DNA of 64,000 nt, taken from Cryobacterium sp. Y57. GTDB lineage: Bacteria > Actinomycetota > Actinomycetes > Actinomycetales > Microbacteriaceae. A model generated the notes under the pieces. The model ran no database searches. It was not told the origin of the DNA and worked only from the letters and a program-made list of their open reading frames with translations. Numbering within the stretch: position 1 is the stretch's first letter; every line of letters starts with the position of its first letter. Below are positions 1-10,600 of the stretch, piece by piece. The stretch spans positions 124,001 through 188,000 of the forward strand of contig NZ_PJJL01000067.1 in NCBI RefSeq assembly GCF_002929505.1, given 5' to 3'. The translations under genes were made by a program, and so were the position numbers.

Positions 1-88
1 TCGTCATCCTCAGTTCCGACCGCGAAGGCGTCTTAGGTAGATGGCGCTGGCAAAGACGGTTTCCCAAGTCATCCGTTTGGAGCACCCC

Positions 89-517
89 GTGATCAATGGT
101 TTCAAAGAATTCATCATGCGTGGCAACGTCATCGATCTCGCCGTGGCCGTCGTCATCGGCACGGCGTTCACCGCGCTCGTCACTGCCATCGTCGTCAATA
201 TCTTCAACCCGCTCATCGCCTCGATCTTCGAAGCCGAATCGCTCGCGCAGGCCCTCCCCCTGACCCTTCCCGGTGGCGACAAGATCCTGTTCGGCGCCGT
301 CATCGGCGCGCTCATCAACTTTCTGCTGATCGCCGCGGTCGTCTACTTCGTGATCGTGCTGCCGCTGAACAAGCTCAAGGAGGCCCAAGACCGTCGTCGC
401 GCTGCGGGCGTACCCTCCGCCGTCGTGGCCGATCCCACCACCGAACTCGATCTGCTCACGGAGATCCGCGACCTGCTGGCCAAGAACGCTGCAGCCGAGC
501 AGGGTCCCAAGCACTAG
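89..517 (+). CDS. mscL: Large-conductance mechanosensitive channel MscL
   Basis: Forms the homopentameric inner-membrane channel that opens under high membrane tension and releases solutes during hypo-osmotic shock. The N-terminus carries the MscL signature: a short amphipathic helix (FKEFIMRGN), then TM1 beginning VIDLAVAVVIGTAF. TM2 lies around residues 85-107 (LINFLLIAAVVYFVIVLPLN), followed by a charged cytoplasmic helix ending in LLTEIRDLLA, as in the family. I chose the GTG at 89 because a GGAG lies just upstream and it places the N-terminus where MscL proteins start; the reading frame is open back to 41. The length of 142 residues is normal. It converges on a small ORF that ends 3 bp away. 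Confidence 0.93.
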   Translation: MINGFKEFIMRGNVIDLAVAVVIGTAFTALVTAIVVNIFNPLIASIFEAESLAQALPLTLPGGDKILFGAVIGALINFLLIAAVVYFVIVLPLNKLKEAQDRRRAAGVPSAVVADPTTELDLLTEIRDLLAKNAAAEQGPKH

Positions 518-520
518 CAG

Positions 521-739
521 CTACCAGTGTGGTGGGCGATCCTGCCGCAGCTGTGCCTCGTTCGCGCTGGGCGCGCTTCCGGTGTGCGCCACGCCCCCCT
601 CTTCGCGGAGCACCGGCGGGTGCGGGTTCGGGTCGGTATCCGGTGCTGGCAGCAGCTTCGCGCGCCGAGCCGTGCCGCCAGACTTCACGATGGGCTGGCG
701 GGTCGATCCGAGGGGCGGCTTAGCCTCCGAACCGCTCAC
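521..739 (-). CDS. Small hypothetical protein coupled to the helicase-like gene
   Basis: A 72-residue ORF whose GTG start overlaps the stop of the large helicase-like gene by 4 bp (GTGA), an arrangement typical of translational coupling. The product is hydrophilic, rich in Pro, Arg and Asp, without membrane segments, and ends LRQDRPPHW. I do not recognise a domain and assign no function. It could be a chance ORF in GC-rich DNA, but the exact 4-bp overlap and the fact that it fills the gap down to mscL argue that it is real. Confidence 0.45.
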   Translation of the reverse strand: MSGSEAKPPLGSTRQPIVKSGGTARRAKLLPAPDTDPNPHPPVLREEGGVAHTGSAPSANEAQLRQDRPPHW

Positions 740-3700
740 GCGCCCGGACGTTTCGGGGTGATGGTGGAGGCGTCGCCGGTCGAAAAGGGCCGGGCATCCG
801 CTAGCGGAACACCAGCGATTGCGGCCACGCGTGCCGCAACGGCGTCGGGGTTGCTGAAGAGTTCGAAGCTATGCACGCGCAGGTAGTGCCAGCCGAGCCG
901 GCGCAGCACCTCAGGGCGCAGCCGCAACGACTCGCGCAGGCTGGCCCGATTGACGACGGCATCCGTTTCGACCACGATCGCGCGGGTTCCGTAAGACGCG
1001 GCCAGGGCGAGCTTGCCACGGTGGCCGAGGCGCACACTGAGACCGAGCTTTTCGAGACGCTTGCCGAGATCGACCAGCATGGCTTCGCTCGCGTCGGGAA
1101 CCAGCACCTCGTCACGACGAGCTTCGGTCTCGCTGAGAACCTGAGACAGGGCGAGGATACCGTGACGCTGGCGGTCTTCGTCAATGTCGGCGGGGCGAAA
1201 GCAGGAGACGATGTCCAGCGCGCGACGTGCACGGGTCATGCCGATCGCGAGCAGGCGTTCACCACCGGGTTCACCGAGGGAACCGAAGTTCGACAGCAGA
1301 CGACCGTGCGGGGTGCGGCCGTAGCCGATCGAGAAGATGACGCGGTCGCGGCTCTGTGCCACAGCCTGCTCGAGGGTGAGTACGGTGAACGGTTCGCTGC
1401 GGTCTTTGAGAATGAAATCGGAGAGGTCGGTGCGCTTGGCAAACGCCGCGAGCACGGCCTGCTGCACCCGCACGGCATGCCGGGTGCTTGCGGTGATCAC
1501 CATGAGCGATTCGCGCGGACGCTTTGAGGCGTGGTCGAGCACAAGGTCGACGACCTTAACGACCTCCGCGTCGACGCTCTCGATGGCGCCGCTATCGGCG
1601 TCGGGCATGCCGCGGCCGCCGGCCACATAGTTGATGGTGAGGCTTCCGTGGCCGAGATAACTTCCGGCCCAGGGCAGGGAGTCGATGCGTCCGCCGTAGA
1701 AGCGGTGGTTGACCAGCTCGGCGAGATCCTCACCGCCAGCCCGGTAGCTGCGGGTGAGGGTGAGAGTCGGCAGCAACTCGCCGAGACGGGCCAGGGCAGA
1801 ATCGGCGTGCAGGGCGTCCACCGATGCGTCAGGCGCGGCGGTGTCCCCCGAGCCGGCAATGCCGGTTTCGAAGGCGGACGGCGTCTGGGTGACCGGATCG
1901 CCGAACGCTACGATCTGTCGGCCACGGCGAATCGCACCGACGTTCTCGGCCAGGGTCGTGGCTCCGGCGTCGACCAGCAGCACGGTGTCGAACGTGATCT
2001 GGTCGCTGATTCCGGCGATTTCGTAGGGTGAGGCCAGCCAGACCGGGGCAAGCACTCGACCGAGGTGCGGTGCAACCTCATTGAGCCGGGCTGGGGTGGC
2101 ACGGTCGGCGCGCAGCAGGCGGCGCAACTGGTCCGCCTCCTCGGGAAAGTCGACGACGCCGATCTTCCACGTTTCGGCGAGCAGCCAGGCCAGCAACTTG
2201 CCGGTAGCGGATGCGTGCGCTTCGTCGACGAGTTTGAAATCCGCCTCGAGGCGGTCCAGTACCTGGGTGTTGGCGCCCAGCAGTGCCCGGTCGCTCGCAA
2301 GCATGATCTCGAGCACGGACTGCCACCAGGCCAGCTCGAGCTCGACGGCGACGTTCTCTTCCGACACGTGGCGCTGGGACAGGTCGGTCATCAGCGGGTC
2401 GAGGTTGTGCTCGCGCAACGTCGCCAGCAGCGCTGTGCGCTCGTGCAGGTTCGCGAGCACCTCGCTCTCAGCGGCGAGGCCGGAGATCATCGAGACGAGC
2501 TCATTCAGCTGACGCCCGGCAAGGGCTCGGGGCGTACCGCTGGTGCCGAGCGGAATGTCGAGCAGACCGAGGTCTTCCCACACTCGCTGAAATGCAACGT
2601 GCACGTCGTTGATGCCCACCGGCACCTCCGGAGTAACACCGGCGGCCGCATAGCGCTGCCAGAGCGTGCGCTGGCCCTGGATGCGCCGCAGGCTCTCGTT
2701 CATGTCGGTCACCCGCACGCCGGGGCGCTGGTATTCCTCGGCGAGCTTGCGCAGCCGACGCCGACTGGCCGAACTCATCTCAGACGATTCGCGCCGCGAT
2801 GACGTGGCGGCGATCAACTCGGTGAGAGACCGGTCGTAGACGCCGGGCTGAAATTTGTCGAGGGTTTCGCGAATATCCAGCAGCAGACGCAGGTAGATAC
2901 CGAGTTCATTGATCGTCTCGAACGGGCGCAACCGGGTCTGACCGATCAGGCCGTTGGCGCGTTCAAGCAGCCGCGGCAGTTCGATCTGGTTGATGCGTTT
3001 AGCGAGCTGGTGCGAGTTGGAGGCATCCGCCGTGGAGGTGAACGAGGCCCCGTACCAAGGCGAGTCGCCGGGCCCGTACCGAAACTCGCCAAGAACAGCG
3101 GCCTTGATCAGGGTGTTCGCGGCGGCCGACCGCGAATGTGCGAGAAGCTCGAGAGCGTGCCGGTCGAGACGAGCAGTGGTCGACGGCGGCTCGGGCAGCT
3201 GGGCGAGCCGGGCCAGTTCGCCCAGCGCGTCGAGCACAGAGACACCGAGAGCGGAGTCGCGACGAGTGAGCGCCGAACGGTAGTCGAGCAGCACCTTACG
3301 CAAGCGCACCAGGGCGTCATCGACGTCGCCGACCCGCGGCTGGGCCGCTTGCTCGTTTCGGGTGATCGACTGGATCAAGTCGCGGCGCAGGGTGCGCGGG
3401 GTCACGGCAATGCCGGGCAGACCCACTTGCACGAGGCGGCCGTGGATACCATCGAGGCTGGAGCGGCGGGCGCTCACCACGAGCACCCGCTTGTGCTGGG
3501 CCACGAGCGAGCCGATCGCGTTGACGATGGTTTGGGTGCCGCCGGTGCCGGGCAGCGTTTTCACAACGAGGGAGTTGCCGGCCGCGATCTGCGCGACGAC
3601 GTTCTCCTGCTCGGAGTCGGCGTCACCGAGCAGCGTGTCTGTGGCGGGCGGACGGGCGTCTTGGCCGATCGGTACGACCGGATTATACGCGGTCTCGATG

Positions 3701-4512
3701 TTGCGCCGAGCGGTCATGTTACCGGCAACGGCGTCGAGCAAAGGGTGGTCGAGCGATGAGGCATCGGCGGCCAGCGCCCGGCCGACATCGGCGAAGCTCG
3801 ATACCACCAGGCGCGGTACGACATTGAACCAGGGCAGGTGCGAGGTAAGCCCGCGTAGCCGATCAATGACCGGCTGCGGCTTGAACGCACCATTGGTGAC
3901 GGCGAGCGCCACGAAAGCGTCGGCGTCGAGCACGATCTGAAACTGGTCCTTCAAGGCTCGGGCAAGCTCAGGGTTGAGAAAGGGCTGACCTTTGAGCTTG
4001 AGCTCGTAGTCGCGTCCATACCGGCGAATAGCGAGGGGACGCAGCAGCACCGGGGCACTGTAGTCGACGTCTTGGTAACGCCACTCGGCGAGGCCGATGG
4101 CGAGGTTGACCGATTCGAGGCCGCGCATGGAGCGCAGTTCGATGCCCTTCTGGGTGATCTCGTTCGCGGCCAAACGGGCGTTGCGCAGCGCCAGCTCGTC
4201 GCGAATGAGGTTGGACAACAGGGTGGTCTTGCCGATGATGAACTGTGGCAGGCCGCCGGGGTGCGTGGCGCTGAGTTCGATGCGGGTGCGAGCCTCGTCG
4301 GTGAAGTGCAGCAGCGGCGAACGACCGCCGAGCGCGGCGAGTTCGTCGCGCCAGCGCTGCCAGACCGGCTCAGCAATATTCCCGGCCGTGAAGGCCGGGT
4401 CGCCCAGGCTGAGGTTGTGTGGACTGGTCACGTTTTGCGGGTCGACAGGGACGGCGCCCAGGTACTTGGAAAGCACGTCGTCGTCGTCTTGTTTTTTATC
4501 GAGGTGCCACAC
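736..4512 (-). CDS. DUF4011/AAA-type helicase-like protein with eroded Walker motifs
   Basis: A 1258-residue protein with the layout of large SF1 (UPF1-like) DUF4011 helicases. It has an N-terminal DUF4011-like region (about 50-290), an ATPase core split by a long helical insert (about 300-1130), and a C-terminal endonuclease-like domain (about 1140-1240, ending near LRRLGWHYLRVHSFELF). Late helicase motifs are recognisable: VAFGDPVTQTPSAF (III), LTRSYRAGGEDLAELVN (IV), DRVIFSIGYGRTP (V) and LAIGMTRARRALD (VI). The P-loop at about residue 320 reads LPGTGGTQT, where PPGTGKSQT is expected, so the catalytic lysine is missing. Motif II (FDTVLLVDAG) lacks the usual DEAS. It may therefore bind nucleic acid or act as a scaffold without hydrolysing ATP. 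The neighbouring genes do not reveal its role. Confidence 0.75.
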   Translation of the reverse strand: MWHLDKKQDDDDVLSKYLGAVPVDPQNVTSPHNLSLGDPAFTAGNIAEPVWQRWRDELAALGGRSPLLHFTDEARTRIELSATHPGGLPQFIIGKTTLLSNLIRDELALRNARLAANEITQKGIELRSMRGLESVNLAIGLAEWRYQDVDYSAPVLLRPLAIRRYGRDYELKLKGQPFLNPELARALKDQFQIVLDADAFVALAVTNGAFKPQPVIDRLRGLTSHLPWFNVVPRLVVSSFADVGRALAADASSLDHPLLDAVAGNMTARRNIETAYNPVVPIGQDARPPATDTLLGDADSEQENVVAQIAAGNSLVVKTLPGTGGTQTIVNAIGSLVAQHKRVLVVSARRSSLDGIHGRLVQVGLPGIAVTPRTLRRDLIQSITRNEQAAQPRVGDVDDALVRLRKVLLDYRSALTRRDSALGVSVLDALGELARLAQLPEPPSTTARLDRHALELLAHSRSAAANTLIKAAVLGEFRYGPGDSPWYGASFTSTADASNSHQLAKRINQIELPRLLERANGLIGQTRLRPFETINELGIYLRLLLDIRETLDKFQPGVYDRSLTELIAATSSRRESSEMSSASRRRLRKLAEEYQRPGVRVTDMNESLRRIQGQRTLWQRYAAAGVTPEVPVGINDVHVAFQRVWEDLGLLDIPLGTSGTPRALAGRQLNELVSMISGLAAESEVLANLHERTALLATLREHNLDPLMTDLSQRHVSEENVAVELELAWWQSVLEIMLASDRALLGANTQVLDRLEADFKLVDEAHASATGKLLAWLLAETWKIGVVDFPEEADQLRRLLRADRATPARLNEVAPHLGRVLAPVWLASPYEIAGISDQITFDTVLLVDAGATTLAENVGAIRRGRQIVAFGDPVTQTPSAFETGIAGSGDTAAPDASVDALHADSALARLGELLPTLTLTRSYRAGGEDLAELVNHRFYGGRIDSLPWAGSYLGHGSLTINYVAGGRGMPDADSGAIESVDAEVVKVVDLVLDHASKRPRESLMVITASTRHAVRVQQAVLAAFAKRTDLSDFILKDRSEPFTVLTLEQAVAQSRDRVIFSIGYGRTPHGRLLSNFGSLGEPGGERLLAIGMTRARRALDIVSCFRPADIDEDRQRHGILALSQVLSETEARRDEVLVPDASEAMLVDLGKRLEKLGLSVRLGHRGKLALAASYGTRAIVVETDAVVNRASLRESLRLRPEVLRRLGWHYLRVHSFELFSNPDAVAARVAAIAGVPLADARPFSTGDASTITPKRPGA

Positions 4513-4591
4513 AGGCCTACCCTAATTGCGAAAACACCGGTTTGCCCTGAGGCGGCCGGGGTTTCGCGCGTTTTAGACGCAATCGTGGCAC

Positions 4592-5608
4592 TCACAGCCA
4601 GTCCCGACGTTTGAAGACCGTGTAGAGGGTGACGCCCATCGCGAGCATCAAGGCGAGGGCGAAGGGGTAGCCCAGTGCCCAGTGAAGCTCGGGCATGTGG
4701 TCGAAGTTCATGCCGTAGATCGTTCCCACCAGTGTCGGTGCGAATAGGATGGCCGCCCAGCTTGAGATTTTCTTGACCTCTTCGCTCTGGGCCAGGCTGG
4801 TCTCGGACAGGTGTCGCATTTCGTCGTTCTGGCGTTGCCCGACCAGGGTGCTGTGCACGGTGAGGGCGCTCTGCAGCAGCTGTCGGAACGCGTCACCGCG
4901 TTCCACGACGCGCAGGGTGTGGTCAAGCACGTCGCGCAGGTGCCGGTGCAGTTCGAGGTCGACGTTGTACTTATCGAATCCACGCTGCATCGACTCGAAC
5001 ATGCCGACAAGCGGCTGGGTGGCCCGCTGAAACTCGATCACCTCCCGAGACAGGGCGTAGATGCGGCGGGACACCTCGGGGTCGCCGTCGAACAGCTGGT
5101 CTTCGATCTCGTCGATATCGTTCTCGAGGCCGGCGACGACCGGCCCGTACTCGTCGACGACCTGGTCGAGGATGGCATAGAGCACGGCCTCCGGGCCGAG
5201 GGCGAGCAGGTGCGGGGTGCTTTCCATGCGTTCTCGTACCTGCGCGAGGTCGGGCGATTCGGCGTGGCGAATGGTGACCACGAAATCCGGACCGACGAAA
5301 ACGTGCAGCTCACCGAATTCGACGCGCTCCTCGTCGTCCATGTAGCGTGCCGGGCGCAGCACCACGAACAAAATGTCGCCGTACCGTTCGATCTTCGATC
5401 GCTGATGGCCGGCGAGCGCATCTTCCACGGCCAGATGGTGCAGGCTGAACTCGGTGGCGACTGCCCGCACTTCCAGCTCGCTCGGCCGATACAGGCCGAT
5501 CCAGGCGAAACCCTTGTTCTGCTTCATAACTTCAAAGGTCTCGTCGAGCGTGTGCGGGGTGGATACCCGGTGCCCGTCCACGTAAACCGCGTTATCAACC
5601 AGCGCCAT
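4592..5608 (-). CDS. corA: CorA-type magnesium/cobalt transporter
   Basis: A 338-residue member of the CorA family of pentameric Mg2+/Co2+ channels. It has a long N-terminal alpha/beta cytoplasmic domain and two C-terminal helices. The hallmark selectivity-filter motif YGMNF follows the first membrane helix near residue 298, and a positively charged tail (FKRRDWL) follows the second. The ATG at 5608 is preceded by a strong AAGGAGA at 5-bp spacing. The gene is divergent from the phosphopantetheinyl transferase gene. Specificity for Mg2+ over Co2+, Ni2+ or Zn2+ cannot be read from the sequence. Confidence 0.93.
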   Translation of the reverse strand: MALVDNAVYVDGHRVSTPHTLDETFEVMKQNKGFAWIGLYRPSELEVRAVATEFSLHHLAVEDALAGHQRSKIERYGDILFVVLRPARYMDDEERVEFGELHVFVGPDFVVTIRHAESPDLAQVRERMESTPHLLALGPEAVLYAILDQVVDEYGPVVAGLENDIDEIEDQLFDGDPEVSRRIYALSREVIEFQRATQPLVGMFESMQRGFDKYNVDLELHRHLRDVLDHTLRVVERGDAFRQLLQSALTVHSTLVGQRQNDEMRHLSETSLAQSEEVKKISSWAAILFAPTLVGTIYGMNFDHMPELHWALGYPFALALMLAMGVTLYTVFKRRDWL

Positions 5609-5670
5609 CGGCTCTCCTTGTTCGATCTTCTAGTGTGTCATTCGCCTCCACCGCCCGGTAACGTTTGAAG

Positions 5671-6276
5671 GTGCCGCAACCGGATGTCTCCCTTTTTCTG
5701 GCTCCACGCGCGCCGCTCCCCCAAACGGACCGCGCACGACTCGCCGCCGCCGTTGCCCGGGTCTGCCCGACGTCGGGCCCGGTCATCGTTCAGCAGCGCT
5801 GCGAGCGCTGCGGCGGAGCGCATGGTCGCCCACGCGTACTCGCACCCGACGGGGTGCACGTGAGTCTGAGCCGCGCCGGCGACACAATGGTTGTGGCCGT
5901 ATCGGTGGTCGGGCCGATCGGTGTTGACCTCGAGAGCATCAGCGCCGTCGGGCGCGCCGGGTTCGACGACGTGGCCTTCAACGCGCTCGAGCGCGCGGCG
6001 CTGTTCGAAATACCTTTCTCCGACCGCAATCGGGCGCGCGCGGGCCTCTGGACGACGAAGGAGGCGCTGCTCAAGTTATCGGGTGAAGGGCTGACGGTGG
6101 ACCCGCGGCACGTGACGGTGGGGTGGACTGGCGCGGGAGCATCCGTTTTGCTGGACTGGCCCACGGCCACCCTCGATCTGGCTCGGGTGCACTTGGCGAA
6201 TTTCGACGCCGGCCCCGGCCTGATCGGCACACTCGCCGTGCTCGGCGGGGCGGCCCCACGAATATCGGTGCGTTAG
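5671..6276 (+). CDS. 4'-phosphopantetheinyl transferase family protein
   Basis: Transfers 4'-phosphopantetheine from CoA to a serine of carrier proteins. Sfp-type hallmarks are present in order: RCERCGGAHGRP (about 45), the Mg-binding GVDLE (about 88), and WTTKEALLK (about 128). The length of about 200 residues fits the family. The start is uncertain: GTG at 5671 or TTG at 5665, neither with a clear Shine-Dalgarno. The gene converges on the M1 peptidase gene with a 4-bp stop-stop overlap. The next operon encodes a synthetase with a carrier domain, so this enzyme is the obvious candidate to activate it; that link is inference from proximity. Confidence 0.88.
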   Translation: MPQPDVSLFLAPRAPLPQTDRARLAAAVARVCPTSGPVIVQQRCERCGGAHGRPRVLAPDGVHVSLSRAGDTMVVAVSVVGPIGVDLESISAVGRAGFDDVAFNALERAALFEIPFSDRNRARAGLWTTKEALLKLSGEGLTVDPRHVTVGWTGAGASVLLDWPTATLDLARVHLANFDAGPGLIGTLAVLGGAAPRISVR

Positions 6277-7601
6277 AGGCTCGGCAGCGCGCTCTGCTGC
6301 ACCCAGCGCGCGACGAAGCCGCCGATCGCCCGACTGCCGGTGTGTTCGGAGAAGAAATCTACGAAGTCGTCGGTCGAGACCTGCCCGTGTCGCCGAGCCG
6401 CCGTGTAGGCGCGCAGTGCCGCGAAGAAGGCCTCGTCACCGAGAGATTTGCGAATGGCGTGCAGGGCGAGTGCGCCTCGTTTGTAGACACGGTCATCGAA
6501 CATGGCGTGCGGGCCGGGGTCGCCGACGACGATGTCGCGGGGCAGTGCCGCCACCCGGCCGCGGTGCAGCACCGCGAGGGCGTCGGCCGTGCGACCACCG
6601 CGCTGCTCCTCCCAGAGCCATTCCGCGTAGCACGCGAAACCCTCCTGCAACCAGATGTCCTGCCAGCGGGCCACGGTCAGGCTGTTGCCGTACCACTGGT
6701 GCGCCAGCTCATGGGCGATCAGGCGGTCGCTACCATGGTTGCCGTCAACATGGTTGCTGCCGAATATGGCCAGGCCGTGGGCCTCGAGTGGAATCTCCAA
6801 CTCGTCCTCGGTCACGACGACGGAGTAGGACGCGAACGGATAGGACCCGAACCGGTCGGCGAAGAACGCGATCATCTCGGTGAGGCGGGCGAAGTCGGTT
6901 TCGACACGGGTTGCGAGTCGGGCGGGAAAGTACAGGTTGTACGCGACCGGAGCGTCGGCCTGGTCGCGGCGGCGGTAGCGGCCGATCAGCACTGTGGCGA
7001 GATAGGTCGCCATCGGCTCGCGCACATCGAAGGTCCAGCTGGTACGGCCGGAGCGGCTCGACCGACTCGAGAGCACCCCGTTCGACACCACGGTATAGGC
7101 CGATTCGCAGGCGATCTCGATGCGATAGGTGGCCTTGTCGCTCGGATGGTCGTTGCACGGAAACCAGGACGCGGCACCACAGGGCTGCCCGGAGACGAGC
7201 ACGCCGTCATCGAGTTCTTCCCAGCCCACGTCACCCCAGGCGCTGCGCACCGGATGCGGCGCCCCGCGATAACGCACCATCACCTCGAACACGGCCTCGG
7301 CCGCGATCGTCGTGGCGGGACTGATGACGAGTTTGCGTGACGAGTGCGTCACCTTGGACGGCCGCACACCGTTCACCAGTACTTTTTCGATGCTCAGCCC
7401 CGCGAAGTCGAGGCTGAACCGGTCGAGGGGCATGAGGGCGCGTGCGGTGATGATCGCGGTCGCGTTCAAGCGGTTGGTGGCTACCCGATAGGAGAGGTTC
7501 AGGTCGTAATGTTCCGCCCTGTAGCCGCCATTGCCGCCGGTGGGAATATAGGGGTCGCCAGCGCTAATCGAGCCGTAGGTCGTGCGTTCAGTCTGAGCCA
7601 T
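6273..7601 (-). CDS. M1-family zinc metallopeptidase
   Basis: A 442-residue gluzincin of the aminopeptidase N family. The zinc site is complete: HELAHQWYG (HExxH) followed about 18 residues later by the third ligand in WLQEGFACYAEW. The usual GxMEN substrate motif is replaced by LEAHGLAIFG, so specificity may differ from PepN. No signal peptide is evident. The length is about half that of full PepN, as in the short actinobacterial M1 forms. It lies 18 bp downstream of the Pls/PosA-type synthetase on the same strand, almost certainly in one operon. That placement suggests it trims, degrades or gives immunity against the poly-amino-acid product (inference). Confidence 0.88.
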   Translation of the reverse strand: MAQTERTTYGSISAGDPYIPTGGNGGYRAEHYDLNLSYRVATNRLNATAIITARALMPLDRFSLDFAGLSIEKVLVNGVRPSKVTHSSRKLVISPATTIAAEAVFEVMVRYRGAPHPVRSAWGDVGWEELDDGVLVSGQPCGAASWFPCNDHPSDKATYRIEIACESAYTVVSNGVLSSRSSRSGRTSWTFDVREPMATYLATVLIGRYRRRDQADAPVAYNLYFPARLATRVETDFARLTEMIAFFADRFGSYPFASYSVVVTEDELEIPLEAHGLAIFGSNHVDGNHGSDRLIAHELAHQWYGNSLTVARWQDIWLQEGFACYAEWLWEEQRGGRTADALAVLHRGRVAALPRDIVVGDPGPHAMFDDRVYKRGALALHAIRKSLGDEAFFAALRAYTAARRHGQVSTDDFVDFFSEHTGSRAIGGFVARWVQQSALPSL

Positions 7602-7619
7602 CGTCTTACTATTCCTTGC

Positions 7620-10600
7620 TCAACGATCCCACGGCGGCTGGTGCCACGGCGTGATCGGGTTGCCCGACCAGAGCGAACCGGGCGGTACTCGTTCGCCGCG
7701 CATCACGAGAGAGCCGGGCCCGACCGTCGCCCCGGCATCGATGGACGCCGCCGGCAGGATGACTCCGTTCGGGCCGAGCGTGGCTCCTTCGGCGAGCACG
7801 ACCGCGTCGAGCTGCATGATGCGATCGTGAAACAGGTGGGTCTGCACGACACAGCCGCGGTTCACCGTGCTGCCGGCGCCCAGCCGCACCAAATCAGCTT
7901 CGGGCAGCCAGTACGTTTCGCACCAGACGCCCTTTCCCACGGTGGCACCGAGGGTGCTCAGCCATACGGCGAGCGCCGGTGTGCCTGAAGCTTTCTCCGC
8001 GAACCAGGGTCGGGCTACCATCTCGACGAAGCTGTCCGAGACCTCGTTGCGCCAGATGAATGAGGACCAGAGCGGATGCTCCGACGCGTCGATGCGCCCG
8101 ACCAGCGTCCACTTGACCACCGTCGTGACGCCGGCAGCCACCGCGCCGGCCGTGAGCATGACCACACCCGAGAGGCCGATCGCCGCGCCGAGGCCGAGCT
8201 GCAGCCATAGCAGGTCCAGCAGTGCGAGCACCAGCAGCGCGATCCACGCGGTGGTGAAGCCGGCGACGATGCGCAGTAGTTCCCACAGCGACCGGGCCAC
8301 TTTCAGGCGAACGGGAGGGTGGAAGGTTCGCGAGTCGTCGGCATCCGTTTGCCTGCGGCGCAGGCGGGCCGGCGGGTTGCCGAGCCAGCTCGAGCCGCGT
8401 TTGGCCTTGCGAGGTGTCGACGAAAGCACCGCGACCAGCCCGTTGCGCGGCACGGTGCGGCCGGGGCCGGCCATGCCGCTGTTGCCGAGAAAAGCCCGGC
8501 GGCCTACCTTGGCGGGCCCGATGTGCATCCAGCCGCCGCCGAGTTCGTAGCAGGCGACCATGGTGTCGTCGGCGAGGAATGCGGCTGGCGCGATGGTCGT
8601 CAGCGAGGGCAGCAGCAACACGGTCGATGCCTCGACATCGGCACCGACTTTAGCCCCGAGCAGCCGCAGCCAGGTGGGCGTGAGCAGGCTCGCGTAGACC
8701 GGAAACAACACGGTGCGGGCGCCGTCGAGGATACGTTCGGTCATCCAGACCTGCCAGCCGATGCGGCTGCGCACCGGATAGTAGCCCTCCCGCAGGCCCA
8801 CTCCGAGCCCGCGTACGAAGGCAATCACCAAAAGCGCGTAGGCGAGCCCGCCGACAACGACGGCTACCGGCATGATCAGGGCCGCGCGTAGCACGGCAAC
8901 GCCGAGGTTATCGGCATTGCCGACAGCGACGCCGACGATGAGCGCGCCGAGCACGATTGCGATCGTGGGGATGGCGGTCATCGCCACCGATCCGGCCGCG
9001 AAGGCGCCGAGCCAGCGACTAGCACGCGGCGGACGTTCAGCCGGCCACGGGCGGCGGCCCGACCCCACGCGGTGAGCAGGGGAACCGGCCCACCGCTCCC
9101 CGGCTGGTACACGCGACGAGACTACGGAACCGGGTTCAACCTCGGCGCCGTTGCCAACGTGGGCGCCCCCGAGTAGGGTGCTGCGGGAACCGATCCGGGC
9201 ATCGGCACCGACATGCACATGACCGATGCGCAGCACGTCTCCGTCGATCCAGTGCCCGGCCAGGTCGACCTCGGGTTCGATCGAGGCCTGGGCGCCGATG
9301 GTGAGCAGCCCGGTAACCGGGGGCAACGAGTGCAGGTCGACGTCGGAGCTGATCTCAGCGCCGAGAGCCCGCGCGTAGTAACTGATCCAGGGCGCCCCGG
9401 CGAGGCTCGCCGCGTCGACGAGCAGCGCGATCTGCTCGGCCAGCCACAGTCGCAAGTGCACGGACCCGCCCCGCGGATAGTTTCCAGGCATCACGTCGTG
9501 CAGCAACAGTCGGGCCGCCACGACGGCGATGAGCATTTTGCCGGGCGGGGTCACGAACAGCACAAATCCAAGCGCCACCCACCACCACGACAGGGTCGGG
9601 CCGAAGGTTGCGCCGGCCAGGCTGAGCAGATTGTTGGCGATGGCGAGGTAAACCAGCCAGCGGGCGCCGCTCAGCACATGCAGCGGAATGCCGAGCACTG
9701 TCTGTGCGAATTGGCTGCGAGCAGGCGTCGGCACCACCTGCCGTACTGCCGGCGGTGTCACGGGGGTGCGGGCGTCGAGTTCCTCGGCGAGCGACCCGAT
9801 CCGCGGGTGGTCGTACAAATCGGCGACGGTGGTTTCGGGGTGGCGGATGCGCACGGCCGACACGAATTGGGCGGCCGAGAGCGAGCCGCCGCCCTGGGCG
9901 AAGAAATCATCGTCGGGCCCGGTCACCGGCACCCCTAAAATCGAAGCCCATGCCTCCGCCAGCCAGGCCGCCGTCGGTGACAGCGCCCCAGCATCGTCGT
10001 CCGACCCGGGCTGGGAGGCGGGCAATGGCCACGGCAATGCCGCCCGGTCGACCTTGCCCGAGGTGCGGGTGGGTAGCGCATCGACAATGGCGAGCAGCGG
10101 CACGAGCGCGGCGGGCAGTTCTTCCCGCAGTCTGGCAATTGCGGCCTGCCGGTCGAAGGGCGTTCCGGCGGTCGCAAGGGCGATGTAGCCGACCAGAACG
10201 TGGTTGCCGGCAGGGGTGGTCTGCACCACGGTGGCACCGCCGGCCACTCCGTCGAGGACGCTTAGGGCGGCATCCACTTCGCCGAGCTCGATACGTCGCC
10301 CGCCGAGTTTCACCTGGTCGTCGGCGCGGCCGGCGAAGACCAGACCGGCTCGGTCGAAACGCACGAGGTCGCCGCTACGGTAGGCGCGGCGCCAGCCGAG
10401 CTCGTCGTGCGGAGCATACTTCTCGGCGTCTTTCTCGGCGTCGAGGTAACGGGCCAGACCCACGCCGCCGATGATGAGCTCGCCGGTCTCTCCCTCGGCG
10501 ACCCGGTTGCCGTGGGCGTCGACGACGGCGAGGTCCCAGCCGTCAAGCGGCAGGCCAATGCGCATCTCACCGACACCGTCGACGAGTGCGCCGCAGGCCA

